Below, one piece after another: positions 9,283 through 19,800 of a stretch of 64,000 bases of DNA. This DNA comes from Shewanella japonica. GTDB taxonomy: Bacteria; Pseudomonadota; Gammaproteobacteria; Enterobacterales; Shewanellaceae. The notes under the pieces are model-generated. The model searched no databases and was not told where the DNA came from. It saw only the letters and a list, made by a program, of their open reading frames with translations. The translations under genes and the position numbers were made by a program. Numbering within the stretch: the first letter of the stretch is position 1; every line of letters starts with the position of its first letter. Location of the stretch: the NCBI RefSeq assembly GCF_002075795.1, contig NZ_CP020472.1:4520501-4584500 (forward strand), given 5' to 3'.

Positions 9283-10293
9283 CTAATTGACACTGCATAC
9301 CGCTTTGACTTCTTGCTCAAGAATTTGGTGCCATTGATTGTTAACAATCATACGAAATAAAGGGCATTCAAGTGTTAAGTGACGATAAAAATTATGTTCA
9401 AGGCATAGGTCAAATGTTTGTTTTTGCTGATGACGAGCAATATTTAGCCCCACCACACCTGCTAATAAAAATGAGCCTCCTCCTATCGCATTGACGTCAC
9501 CATTTTTAAGTAACTCATATGACAAGACCGAAGGGTTAATCGCCAATACTTTAATATCTTCACCCGGTTTTCGGTGGGTTTCTTTTAAGGCTTTAACGAC
9601 CCCAACTGCCATTTCATCATTGCCAATCCATAAGCCGTCTACCCCAGGAAAACGATTCAGCAATATATGCGTTTGTTCGTAGGCTTTATTGGCTTGCCAA
9701 TCTGCATAAACGACCAGCTCCAATACGGTATTCAAATGCAGGTTAAAATACCCCTCCATTCCTTGTGTGCGTAGTAGCGATGTTTCCCTTACATCATCTC
9801 CCGCTACAGCCACCACATGTGCGGGGGTAGTCGTAAATAATTGAGTTAATGCTGCAGCAGACTCACGACCAATATGATAATTGTCTTCAATAACTGCAGG
9901 TAATAAGTACTTTTTCCAGTGGGGATCGTTCATTAACTGCAACCTAAGTGGCTGCTCAATATCATTAATCATAAAAATAATGTGAACGGGTTTTTGGTAA
10001 AAAGTATCAAGCACTTTTTTAGCAACATCTTTATCGTTAACCATGACAAGATAGTCCGGTAAAGATGCATGATTAGAAATTTCAACCGCCTGATTTAACA
10101 TCAAATTACGGTCACGGTTTGAATGTAAAACCGTTAAATTAAAATCTTGATCTTGCGCTGTAACTTGCATGACATTATCAATATGGCGCCAAAATGAATC
10201 ATCGGCTGCACCGGGATTTAAAAACACGACATTAGTACTCGCCAGCACTGAATTTGAAAGCATTAGTAACATAAAAATGAGCAAAGCTCGCAT
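9283..10293 (-). CDS. Periplasmic sugar-binding-like protein (type I fold)
   Basis: Probable secreted binding protein of the ribose/LacI-type periplasmic family. From the ATG at 10293 (AGGA about 9 nt upstream) it has a signal peptide, MRALLIFMLLMLSNSVLAS, then a two-lobed domain: the N-terminal lobe starts VVFLNPGAADDSFW, and PGVDGLWIGNDEMAVGVVKAL is the typical second-lobe segment. About 336 residues; an upstream in-frame ATG at 10317 would add 8 residues. No ABC permease or ATPase gene lies nearby, so it may instead be the sensory partner of a signalling protein (LuxP-like role). The ligand is unknown. It converges with ilvY. Confidence 0.75.
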   Translation of the reverse strand: MRALLIFMLLMLSNSVLASTNVVFLNPGAADDSFWRHIDNVMQVTAQDQDFNLTVLHSNRDRNLMLNQAVEISNHASLPDYLVMVNDKDVAKKVLDTFYQKPVHIIFMINDIEQPLRLQLMNDPHWKKYLLPAVIEDNYHIGRESAAALTQLFTTTPAHVVAVAGDDVRETSLLRTQGMEGYFNLHLNTVLELVVYADWQANKAYEQTHILLNRFPGVDGLWIGNDEMAVGVVKALKETHRKPGEDIKVLAINPSVLSYELLKNGDVNAIGGGSFLLAGVVGLNIARHQQKQTFDLCLEHNFYRHLTLECPLFRMIVNNQWHQILEQEVKAVCSVN

Positions 10294-10661
10294 TGTGACA
10301 TGTCCTTTTTCAACCAATACCTATCGCAGTTATCTGAATAAAGCATAGTCTAACGGCATACAACACAGCCTAACTGTATACAACATAGTCTATTTGAGTA
10401 GTGATTCGCCTCCGCAGACTGGAGCTTGAATGTCATTTAACTAAATTATGTCTGTAAAAATCACACCTTGCATGATTATGTGCTGTGAGAAAGCTTACTC
10501 ACCGTTCAATATGCTACTGATAAAAACCAACCCGCCAAAACCGCTTATTGTGACTCAGTGTAATGCACAAAATAAAGCGACAAAAATATGATTAAAAATA
10601 TTGATTTATATCACTTTTAACGTTTTAATAACCAGCTCAATTCCAACGGAAGGAAATCTAA
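10294..10661. other. Divergent intergenic region, no gene seen
   Basis: 368 nt between the binding-protein gene and the yjgN-type gene; both promoters should be here. An imperfect 17-bp direct repeat (TCTAACGGCATACAACA, then CCTAACTGTATACAACA) lies at about 10350-10391. GGAAGGAAATCTAA just before 10662 supplies the ribosome site for the next gene. Confidence 0.5.
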
Positions 10662-11909
10662 ATGAGTACCATAGACTCATCACAAGGCAGTACCGCCTCT
10701 ACAGCTTCGACATCAACAATATCTTCAGACACATCAACAACCAGTACTCCATTTAAATTTCACGGTATTGGCGGTGAATTTTTTGGTATTTGGATAGTCA
10801 ACGTTTTACTCACCATGGTGACATTCGGCATTTACTCAGCCTGGGCCAAAGTGAGAACCAATAATTACTTTTACGGAAATACTGAATTAGGCGGTGACAG
10901 ATTCGAGTACCTTGCCAAGCCAATGCAAATCTTAATTGGCCGAATTATTGCCGTATTCTTATTGATTACATGGTCAGTGCTCAGTAGCACTATGCCTCCT
11001 GTCGCTGTCGCATTAGCCATCATATTCATGTTAGCAGTACCATTTCTAGCCGTTAGAAATGCCCGTTTTGATGCTCGTATGACACGTTTTCGCAATGTTA
11101 GATTTGATTTTGCTGGCTCTTATGGCGGTGCATATATCAATCTACTGCTAAAACCCATTGCGGCATATATTATTGTTGTCGCGGGTGGATTTGGTATTGG
11201 TGTTGTTACAAGATTAATGACAGATAACCCCATTGCTATCGGCATTGCAATTACCGCAGGCGTGGTATTTTTCTTTGTTGCTGCTATTTATTCTTACGCT
11301 TGGGTTAGCGCTGGAATGGCGCAATACTTAATCAATGGTTATCGCTATGGTGATAAGGCATTTAATGCCAAACTTGAAATCAATCAGTATGCCAAAATTG
11401 CCGTCACCGCCATTGGGTTATTCTTCGGTGCAGGCTTACTTTTTTCAGTTTTTGCATTTGCTTTTGGCATGATGGGGTCGATTGTTGAGCTAATTCAAAG
11501 TGGCGCCTCTGAAGAAGCATTTAAAAATAATGCTTCGTTGATAGGCATGGTGTTCTTCGGATACTTCTTCATGTTTATTCTATCAATGCTCATCGCAGCC
11601 TATGTTCAAGTCTGTGTTCGCAATTATGTCTTTAGCCAAACATCTATTAATGATGACTTACAAATGACATCGACAATGAAAACCTCAAGTTTCTTATTCT
11701 TAGTTGTCACTAATCTACTGCTTGTTATGTTCACCTTTGGCATGGGTAAAGCTTGGGCTGATGTCCGTTTTGCTAAGTACATGGCAGAAGTCACTGCAGT
11801 TGAAGGAAACTTAGATGCTTTCACAGCTCATGACCATAATGAGCAAAGTAGCACCGCTGTGGCAGATGAAGTGGCAGATGCCTTTGATATTAATATTGGC
11901 ATAGTTTAG
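10662..11909 (+). CDS. YjgN-type (DUF898) integral membrane protein
   Basis: 415-residue inner-membrane protein. After a Ser/Thr-rich N-terminal stretch (residues 1-30) comes FKFHGIGGEFFGIWIVNVLL followed by TFGIYSAWAKVRTNNYFYGNT, the hallmark of the DUF898/YjgN family. The half-repeat recurs near the C terminus (LLLVMFTFGMGKAWADVRFAKYM), so the protein looks like an internal duplication. I count six or more hydrophobic segments. AAGGAAAT precedes the ATG. The M48 peptidase gene follows after 28 nt, a pairing often seen in Shewanella and relatives. The molecular function of the family is not known to me. Confidence 0.85.
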   Translation: MSTIDSSQGSTASTASTSTISSDTSTTSTPFKFHGIGGEFFGIWIVNVLLTMVTFGIYSAWAKVRTNNYFYGNTELGGDRFEYLAKPMQILIGRIIAVFLLITWSVLSSTMPPVAVALAIIFMLAVPFLAVRNARFDARMTRFRNVRFDFAGSYGGAYINLLLKPIAAYIIVVAGGFGIGVVTRLMTDNPIAIGIAITAGVVFFFVAAIYSYAWVSAGMAQYLINGYRYGDKAFNAKLEINQYAKIAVTAIGLFFGAGLLFSVFAFAFGMMGSIVELIQSGASEEAFKNNASLIGMVFFGYFFMFILSMLIAAYVQVCVRNYVFSQTSINDDLQMTSTMKTSSFLFLVVTNLLLVMFTFGMGKAWADVRFAKYMAEVTAVEGNLDAFTAHDHNEQSSTAVADEVADAFDINIGIV

Positions 11910-11937
11910 CAATGCCAAGGTTTGCTGGAATGAAGCT

Positions 11938-12963
11938 GTGATAGAACAAGTTAATGGGCATATTCTTGCCCCTAAACAAGCCACAAAATACCCAGCCACA
12001 TTAGTGCTGGGTAAAAATGGAATGCTGACATTGTCCTCTGACGTTCACCGAGGGCAATTTCAACTAGACCAAACCACTGTTACAGATCCTATAGGTAATA
12101 TGGCTCGTCATATCACGTTTTCCAGCGGACATGTTTTTGTTTCAACAGATCCTCAACAGCTTAATCAATGGCTCAACATTCATGCTAAAAAAAGCTGGAT
12201 AGCCCAGCTAGAAAAAAACCTTGGACTGATTATTATTGCAACCTTGGTTTCACTAGCTGCGCTGTATTTTATTGTTGCGCATGGCATACCTGCAGCTTCT
12301 AAAACCATCGCCCACTTATTACCGGATGCCGTAGTGGAAGAAGTCGGTGAGCAAACGTTCAGCTTAGTGGAGTCCATGGGATTCACCGAAAGCCAAATCA
12401 AGCCACAAAGACAAATTGAACTGCAGCAGTTATTTCAGCAGACATTAGATAAACTGCATCAAGAGCAGATAGTATTTTCAATCCAACCTTCTTTGTTAAT
12501 CTATAACAGCAAAGATGGTGCTAATGCTTTTGCACTCGCAGACGGTCAAATTATATTAACGGATGACATGATTAACCTCGCGAAAAACGACCAACAACTT
12601 GAAGCGGTTATTTTGCATGAGCTGGGTCATGTTCATCACAGGCATGTACTCACAACGTTAATACAATCATCAATCCTCTCTGTTGGAGCAGCGCTAATTG
12701 TCGGTGATGCCAGCGGGATCTCAGATATGCTTGTCAGTGTCACGGTATTAGGGACCAGCTTAACCTATTCTCGAAATCATGAACGAGAAGCCGACCAGTT
12801 TGCAGCATTGCAACTTCAAACTTGGTACAAAAATACCGACTCTATCGTCGAGCTATACCAGTTATTGCAAGCTGAGCATAATCTCGACATACCAGACTGG
12901 GCCAGTACTCACCCCGACATTGATGAACGCATCAAAACCTTACGCTCTGATTCTATTAAATAA
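11938..12963 (+). CDS. Membrane-anchored M48-family zinc metallopeptidase
   Basis: 341-residue protein with a GTG start at 11938, chosen because GGAA lies 7 nt upstream and no in-frame ATG fits the N-terminal domain. An N-terminal soluble domain of about 90 residues is followed by one membrane segment (LGLIIIATLVSLAALYFIVA). The M48 catalytic domain has the zinc motif HELGH (in VILHELGHVHHRH) and the downstream glutamate ligand in NHEREADQFA. A PDWASTHPDIDERI tail is typical of Oma1/BepA-like M48 members. Likely co-transcribed with the yjgN-type gene. A role in membrane-protein turnover is inferred from the family. Confidence 0.85.
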   Translation: MIEQVNGHILAPKQATKYPATLVLGKNGMLTLSSDVHRGQFQLDQTTVTDPIGNMARHITFSSGHVFVSTDPQQLNQWLNIHAKKSWIAQLEKNLGLIIIATLVSLAALYFIVAHGIPAASKTIAHLLPDAVVEEVGEQTFSLVESMGFTESQIKPQRQIELQQLFQQTLDKLHQEQIVFSIQPSLLIYNSKDGANAFALADGQIILTDDMINLAKNDQQLEAVILHELGHVHHRHVLTTLIQSSILSVGAALIVGDASGISDMLVSVTVLGTSLTYSRNHEREADQFAALQLQTWYKNTDSIVELYQLLQAEHNLDIPDWASTHPDIDERIKTLRSDSIK

Positions 12964-12974
12964 ATACTCATCCT

Positions 12975-13062
12975 AACCCACTTATTTTTGTTATAGGTGG
13001 GGTTTGGCTACAGCGATTTATTTACCTGCTACACTTAATGGGCTTAATAACCTCATTAAGTG
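12975..13062. repeat. Two inverted repeats between the M48 gene and comM
   Basis: The first, AACCCACTTAT with ATAGGTGGGGTT (12975-13003), can form an imperfect stem but has no T run, so it is a weak terminator candidate. The second, CACTTAATG (13032-13040) and CATTAAGTG (13054-13062), is a perfect 9-bp inverted repeat 40 nt before the comM start. It could be an operator or a 5'-UTR hairpin. Confidence 0.45.
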
Positions 13063-13102
13063 TCATTAAATATCTGTAAACGAAAAACAAAAGGATTTGT
13101 TT

Positions 13103-14623
13103 ATGGCGATTGCCTGCGTTGTCACACGTGCTTGCTGCGGCGTTGAAGCCCCTAAAGTCACAGTCGAAGTTCACCTAAGTAATGGATTACCTGCTTTTAA
13201 TTTAGTCGGATTACCAGAAACCTCAGTAAAAGAAGCCCGTGAACGGGTTAGAAGTGCATTAATCAACGCCGGCTTTGAGTTTCCCATGCAGCGCATTACC
13301 GTTAATCTCGCTCCAGCCGACCTCCCCAAACAAGGAGGTCGATATGACTTGCCCATTGCAATCGGTATTTTAGCGGCTTCAGGCCAAGTGCCGTCGGATA
13401 AATTGGCTCACAGTGAATTTATTGGAGAGCTGGCGTTATCGGGAGAGGTTCGTCCATGTATTGGCATACTGCCAGCAATCATTGCAGCCAAAAACCAACA
13501 ACATCAATTATTTATCCCTTTAGAAAACAGACGAGAAGCAGAGTTAGTCGGCTTTGAGCAAACTCACTTTGTTGCCCATTTACAGCACCTTGCCGCCTTT
13601 ATGCATGGTCAAGCTCAACTACCACTTGTTGACCAGCAACCGCAATGGTTTGAAGATGAAGCAACAGGCCCGCAGTTATGCTTAAGCGAAGTCATAGGCC
13701 AATATCAGGCCAAGCAAGGGTTAGAAATCGCTGCAGCAGGTGGGCACAATACTTTATTTTTAGGCCCTCCCGGCACCGGCAAAAGTATGCTCGCTAACCG
13801 AATCATTCCGCTATTGCCCAAGCTCAGCTATGAAGAAGCTATTGATGTTGCCGCTATTCATTCTGTCGCAGGGTTAAACATCAAACCAAACGCTTTTCTT
13901 GAACGTCCCTTTAGAGCACCACACCACACATGCTCATCAATTTCATTAGTTGGCGGTGGCAGCATCCCAAAGCCAGGTGAGATATCACTAGCCCATAGAG
14001 GAATATTGTTTTTAGATGAAATAGCCGAGTTTCCACGTAAAGTATTAGATTGCCTACGTGAACCTATGGAGTCTGGCGAAGTCGTCATTTCTCGCGCAGC
14101 AGCAAAAGTAAAATTCTCGAGTCGTTTTCAACTGATTGCAGCCATGAACCCAAGCCCTTGTGGCGATGTAGATAATGCCCGCTCAACCCCCGACCAAATT
14201 CAGCGTTATCTATCTAAACTTTCAGGTCCATTTTTAGACCGTTTTGATTTAACAATCGAAGTCCCTAAACTGCCAGCAGGCACTCTCACCCAACCCCAGC
14301 AAACTGCTGAAAGCAGTGAAAGTATTGCCAAAAGGGTCAATCAAGCAAGACAGATACAGTTATCGCGCGCAGGTTTGCTTAACAGTGAACTGTCCCCTTC
14401 ACTGTTAAAACAGCATTTAAACATGAACCAAGCTGACTTAGAGTTTTTAGACGCAAGTGTACAGCAGCTCGGTTTATCTGTGAGAAGCTTTCATCGGATC
14501 CAGCGGGTTGCTCGAACCATCGCAGACCTACAACAATCCAAAACAACTGAAAGACGCCATATTGCTCAAGCATTAGGATATCGAGCCATGGATAGGTTGA
14601 TGCATCGATTGAGTCAGCAGTGA
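13103..14623 (+). CDS. comM: YifB/ComM family AAA+ ATPase (Mg-chelatase-like)
   Basis: AAA+ helicase of the ComM family, which in Vibrio cholerae and Haemophilus promotes branch migration during natural transformation. The ATG at 13103 has AAGGA 7 nt upstream; an in-frame TTG at 13097 is less likely. Domains in order are an N-terminal Lon-protease-like fold (residues 1-170, GLPAFNLVGLPETSVKEARERVRSAL with GRYDLPIAIGILAASG), the AAA core with Walker A GPPGTGKS and Walker B ILFLDEIAEF, and the C-terminal Mg-chelatase helical domain with SVRSFHRIQRVARTIADL. 506 residues is the normal length. No other competence genes are in the window. Confidence 0.93.
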   Translation: MAIACVVTRACCGVEAPKVTVEVHLSNGLPAFNLVGLPETSVKEARERVRSALINAGFEFPMQRITVNLAPADLPKQGGRYDLPIAIGILAASGQVPSDKLAHSEFIGELALSGEVRPCIGILPAIIAAKNQQHQLFIPLENRREAELVGFEQTHFVAHLQHLAAFMHGQAQLPLVDQQPQWFEDEATGPQLCLSEVIGQYQAKQGLEIAAAGGHNTLFLGPPGTGKSMLANRIIPLLPKLSYEEAIDVAAIHSVAGLNIKPNAFLERPFRAPHHTCSSISLVGGGSIPKPGEISLAHRGILFLDEIAEFPRKVLDCLREPMESGEVVISRAAAKVKFSSRFQLIAAMNPSPCGDVDNARSTPDQIQRYLSKLSGPFLDRFDLTIEVPKLPAGTLTQPQQTAESSESIAKRVNQARQIQLSRAGLLNSELSPSLLKQHLNMNQADLEFLDASVQQLGLSVRSFHRIQRVARTIADLQQSKTTERRHIAQALGYRAMDRLMHRLSQQ

Positions 14624-14765
14624 GTACGGACAATCATCATAGTAAGTCAATGATACAGACTGAACAGCGTGTAATTTTTGCGTAAAAATTGCGATATTAT
14701 TGTCCTTCGGATTGAGCCAAATCATTTCACGGAGTAACATAAGCCTCCATTCACAGGAGAGCTAG

Positions 14766-15662
14766 ATGCCGCTGTTTGCAAAAATTAAAGGATCGATAGC
14801 ATTTATTTGCTATGTAATAAATACCGTATTCTGGGTAATACCTATACTTATATTTAGTATATTCAAAGTGTTACCAATAAACATCATTCGTAAAATATGC
14901 AGTTATATTTTAGATAACTGTGCCAGTGCGTGGATCACTGTTAACGGTGTGATTGAGTCAATATTGCACCCAACGAAGATAAGGTTAACTGGCGATAGTC
15001 AGTTTTCAGAAAAAGAATGGTATATGGTCATTGCCAACCACCAATCTTGGGTCGACATCTTAATTTTACAGCGAGTATTTAACCGCAAAATTCCTTTTTT
15101 GAAATTTTTCTTAAAGCAGCAACTCATTTATGTTCCAGTATTAGGGCTAGCTTGGTGGGCGTTAGATTTCCCTTTTATGCGCCGTTATTCCACAGCACAA
15201 CTTAAAAAGAACCCTAAACTTAAAGGGAAAGATATTGAGATAACTCGCAAGTCATGTGAAAAATTCAAGCATAAGCCTGTGAGTGTAATGAACTTTGTCG
15301 AGGGAACTCGCTTTCATCCTGGCAAACATACAAAACAAGCCTCACCGTATCGTCATTTATTAAAACCTAAAGCAGGTGGAATGGCATTTGCCCTTGACGC
15401 AATGGGCAGCCAGATTAATAAATTAGTCAATGTCACCATTTATTATCCTGATAAAATACCTTCCTACTGGGAATATATTTGTAATGGCCTCGATGAAGTC
15501 CATGTTGATATTCAAGTGACGACGATTCCTGACGCAATGCGTGGTGACTACAGTAAAGATCGTGAGTTTAAAATTGAGTTCCAAAATCAACTCAATCAAC
15601 TATGGCTCGAAAAAGATAACAAAATCAGCGAAATGGCTGACAAAATAACTAGAGGTATTTAG
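14766..15662 (+). CDS. YihG-type lysophospholipid acyltransferase, copy 1
   Basis: Membrane acyltransferase of the PlsC superfamily, closest to E. coli YihG as I recall it. N-terminal hydrophobic segments (residues about 10-45) precede the catalytic motif ANHQSWVDI (NHx4D), the FLKQQLIYVPVLGLAWWALDFPFM block and the acceptor-binding motif FVEGTRF. CAGGAGAG lies just before the ATG. 298 residues against about 310 for YihG. It is followed after 4 nt by a paralogue with the same architecture, so the pair is certainly co-transcribed. YihG is thought to place unusual acyl chains at the sn-2 position; substrate here is inferred only. Confidence 0.87.
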   Translation: MPLFAKIKGSIAFICYVINTVFWVIPILIFSIFKVLPINIIRKICSYILDNCASAWITVNGVIESILHPTKIRLTGDSQFSEKEWYMVIANHQSWVDILILQRVFNRKIPFLKFFLKQQLIYVPVLGLAWWALDFPFMRRYSTAQLKKNPKLKGKDIEITRKSCEKFKHKPVSVMNFVEGTRFHPGKHTKQASPYRHLLKPKAGGMAFALDAMGSQINKLVNVTIYYPDKIPSYWEYICNGLDEVHVDIQVTTIPDAMRGDYSKDREFKIEFQNQLNQLWLEKDNKISEMADKITRGI

Positions 15663-15666
15663 CTCC

Positions 15667-16599
15667 ATGCTAAGTTTTTTACCAGGTCCGATACTGTTCT
15701 TTATCAGTTCATTACTTTTAATTATTAACACTGTCGTATGGGCAGGATTAATCAGTATTGGCGGCATCATTAAATTATTCGTGCCAGTGGCTCTAGGTCG
15801 TAACCATATTTCACGATTAATGAATCGCTTTATGTGGGCTTGGGCATCATGTAATGGCGGCATTTTAAATTTAATCGCCAAAATTGAATGGGACATTGAG
15901 GGACTAGAAGGACTGGATGAAAATGGCTGGTATTTAATTATCAGTAATCATGTCAGTGGATTTGATATTGCTGCACAAACGTATATTTTGCGCAACAACG
16001 TACCAATGATGAAGTTCTTTTTAAAACGAGAGCTCATATTTGTCCCATTTTTAGGATTAGGCTGTTGGGCATTGGATATGCCATTTATGAACCGAACCAG
16101 CCCAGCCAAACTAAAAAAGAATCCTAAACTCAAAGGCAAAGATTTAGAAACGACTCGCAAAGCATGTGAGAAGTTTATCCATATCCCAACGTCAATCATC
16201 AATTATGTTGAAGGTAGCCGTTTCACTGAAGATAAACATCGTCGCCAACAATCACCTTATCGTCATTTATTGCGTCCTAAAGCAGGTGGAATCGCGTTTA
16301 CTCTTTCAGCTATGGGTGAGCAGTTTACTGGCTTATTGAACATGACATTGGCCTATCCTGATGCTGATGCTAAAGCAAAAGAAGGCATTTTGTACGAAGT
16401 CATGTCAGGGCGGGTGAAAAAGATTGTCGTACGTATTGAGCAAATGCCTGTGCCAGAAGTCGATTCTGAAGTGTATTTCTCGCAAGCTGAAACCCGGGTT
16501 GAATTTCAACGTTGGTTAAATCAAGTTTGGTTCGATAAAGACCAGCAGCTTGAGGAAATTTTCCAGCAACATGCCCCTGATCAAAAACAAGATAATTAA
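15667..16599 (+). CDS. yihG: YihG-type lysophospholipid acyltransferase, copy 2
   Basis: 310 residues, the same length as E. coli YihG and more similar to it than copy 1. It has the same order of features: two N-terminal hydrophobic segments, SNHVSGFDI (NHx4D), FLKRELIFVPFLGLGCWALD and YVEGSRF. Long blocks are shared with copy 1 (for example LKKNPKLKGKD and SPYRHLL.PKAGG), so the two arose by tandem duplication. The start codon is 4 nt after the copy 1 stop, indicating translational coupling. A good terminator follows at 16621. Where copy 1 has Trp in the catalytic motif (SWVDI) copy 2 has Gly (SGFDI), which may mark a different acyl-donor preference. Confidence 0.87.
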   Translation: MLSFLPGPILFFISSLLLIINTVVWAGLISIGGIIKLFVPVALGRNHISRLMNRFMWAWASCNGGILNLIAKIEWDIEGLEGLDENGWYLIISNHVSGFDIAAQTYILRNNVPMMKFFLKRELIFVPFLGLGCWALDMPFMNRTSPAKLKKNPKLKGKDLETTRKACEKFIHIPTSIINYVEGSRFTEDKHRRQQSPYRHLLRPKAGGIAFTLSAMGEQFTGLLNMTLAYPDADAKAKEGILYEVMSGRVKKIVVRIEQMPVPEVDSEVYFSQAETRVEFQRWLNQVWFDKDQQLEEIFQQHAPDQKQDN

Positions 16600-16620
16600 T
16601 AGCATTATCGAACATGACTA

Positions 16621-16646
16621 AAAACACGCTATTCAGCGTGTTTTTT
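16621..16646 (+). terminator. Rho-independent terminator after the acyltransferase pair
   Basis: AAACACGC, loop TATTCA, GCGTGTTT followed by further Ts (stem 16622-16629 with 16636-16643). It lies 22 nt after the stop of the second acyltransferase gene. Confidence 0.88.
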
Positions 16647-16870
16647 ACTTTATAGCGTTAACTTTTAAGTAAATTGTTAACTCTATTAAGCTTTTGCAAC
16701 ATCCACCCTACGTAAAACTGAAATGTAATTTGAAATAAAGCATATAGCTACGTAATATGGTTGCTTATGACGATTTAAATGCTTTTTTTTGTGTATTTAA
16801 CAAACGGATAGTGTGTTATTTCTCTCCGCTATGACTATTCTTGTTAAGCATTTACATCCTAACTAACAAT

Positions 16871-19800
16871 ATGCAACCAACATCACTAGGTGTTTATTCT
16901 AATTACTATAGGTGCAGATTGAATTTACGTTTAGCCACATTATTTAGCACGTCTTTTATCATTGCGATGTTTATCATCTCAATGACAATTCAAGCTATCG
17001 CAATCACACCTAAAAATGATAATCATTTATTATCGTTTGATCAGTTCGAAGGCTCTAATGAGCTGAACCAAAACTCAGTCACCAAACTGTTTATGGATAA
17101 GGCTGGTATGCTATGGGTCGGAACCCAAGATGGACTGCATAGCTATAACGGAATCGAGTTTGATATTTTTCTCAATGACAGTAACGACCCGTCTAGCATT
17201 GTCGGTAATTACATTATTGATATCTTGCAATCACCTGACGATAGCTTGTGGGTTGCGACCTTCTCTCAAGGCCTCAGCAAACTAGATTTAGCCACTGGCA
17301 AGTTCACCAATTATGGCTTAGAAAGCGGTCTAAATGACTTACGCTTAACCAGCTTAAGTTTAATTGGTGACTCATTATGGATTGGCACCAAAACAGGCCT
17401 TTATACCCTCTCGCTAAAAACCAATAAAATCACCAAGATTAGTATCAGTAATAGCATTGACCCCAGCATCAGCTATGTCGCTAATGTCGATGATAAATAT
17501 ATCTTTGTTGGCACTGAGCAAAGCGGCACATTTGCCATTGATAGCAATACCATCATTCGCTTAGATATCCCTGCAGATTTAAGAGTCAATAGCATTCATA
17601 CTAACGCTCAAGATGACTCTGTTTGGTTCGCGATAGGTAACGAGCTAGTTCGCTATGATCTCATCACCCACGAAAAAACACTCGTATGGACTAATCAGCA
17701 GCCAACCATCTTTAACGAAATTCATGATTTTGTCATCAGCAATAGCCAACAAGTATGGGCTATTGGTGCTAATGCAGGATTAATACAACTTGATTTAATC
17801 GACGGTCAGTGGCGCAGTAAAATCCATAAATATGACCCTAATAGCCGTCATTCAATCAGCGAAAATAACTTACAAACCATCATGCTCGCGCCCGATGGTA
17901 CATTGTGGTTAGGCACTCGTTATTCTGGTATTAACAAGCTTAATCTTAACCAAGTCTATTTTAATCATATTTATGAAATGCACCCATCTAAGCCCAAAAT
18001 GGCTAATATGATCAGAGCTATATTTCGTGATAGCCAAGACAGACTATGGATTGGAACCGAAAGCGCAGGAGTTAAAACCTTTGATGAAAAACAAGGCCAA
18101 TTTTATTATTACAATGACTTGTTTGCCACAGCATTAAACCTTAATGAATCTGAATTAAACATCACGGTACATGCAATAACTGAAACGCCCGATGGCAACT
18201 TATGGTTCGGAACTGATCATGGTTTAGCCAGACTGACACCGGATCAACAGCTCAGTTTTTTACCGGCATTTGACCACCTTATTCCCAACACTTTGCATAT
18301 ACGCTCGCTCGCGTTAGACGACAAACAGCGCTTATGGGTGGGGAGCAGTAATGGACTGTATTTTGTCTTACCTGGCGAAGGGGTACTACATCAATATCAA
18401 TTTAATTACCAAGAGACATACTCACCTCAAGAGCGCTCAATTCTTTCTCTAAAATATCATCAAAATAACCTTTGGATTGGGACAATGGCAGGCCTAGTAA
18501 GGCTAAAGCCAGATGATAAAAAACTCACGTTAAAAGTTCGCCAACCCGCGGACGAATCAACACTGAGTGATAATCGTATCCGTGATTTTATTGCTACCAG
18601 CACGGGTGACTTTTTAATGGCAACCCATAGCGGTGTCGACAAAATTATTGAACTGGCAGACGGTAGCATTCACTTTGAAGCCTTAAATAAATCATTAAAG
18701 CAACACACGGTCTATGCCATTCTCGAAGATAACCAGCAAAACCTCTGGTTAAGCACGAACTCAGGCATCATTCGTGTCACTCCTGATAATCAACTCGTGG
18801 CATTTAATGTCTTTGATGGTGTGCAAGCCAACGAGTTTAATGGTGGCGTCAAGTTTAGGGATGCAGATGGTGACTTATGGTTTGGCGGGATTAATGGCAT
18901 TAACCAATTTACCCCAAATGAAGTGCCCGCAGAAAGGCCTGATGTCAAATTAGCGCTTACGAGCTATACCATTGGAAATGAGCATCATCAATTGCATGAC
19001 TTATCTCATCCTCCTGAGCTGACCATGCCATTTGCAAATAATGTCATTCGTTTTGAAGTCAGTGCGCTTGAATACAATTACCCAGGATTTCACCAATTAA
19101 GTTATAAATTAGTCGGGCACAATAACGATTGGGTTGAACTTAACAATACCAACAATATTACTTTTACAGGTCTCGCACCTAAAGAGTATGAGTTACTGGT
19201 GCGCTTCACGTTAACAGACAACAGTTTTAACCAAGCTCCGTTTAGTATCAAATTTACAATCGTCCCACCGTTTTATTTAAGTAAAGCAGCTTACGTCATT
19301 TATGGTATTGCCATCATGCTGGCGATTACTTTCCTGATTTATCTTAAACAGCTAAAGCGTGAACAACAGCGTGAATTTGAGATCAGTATCCGCGCCTCTG
19401 AAGAGCGCCTGAAACTGGCGCTATGGGCGTCTGGTGATGGCATGTGGGACTGGAACATACGTGAAAATAAAGTCTACCGAACAGACATGGTGCCACCGCT
19501 GCGCCTTGGTAATGAAGATCAAGCTTTGATTAATAATATTCACCCAGAAGATAAACCTAGGGTGTCGAAAATTCTTAATCAACATCTTGAAGGTAAACTT
19601 GAGTTCTTTGAAGCTGAATATCGTGTTGAAAAACAAGCGGGAAAATGGATCTGGTTAATCGATCGAGGCAAGGTTGTTGAATGGGATCAACAAGACAGAC
19701 CGGTCAGAATGGCAGGAACCCATAAAGACATCACTGTCAGAAAAGAAACTGAAAACGAGCTGAAACTCTCCACTCAGGTACTGCACAGTATGAATGAGGC

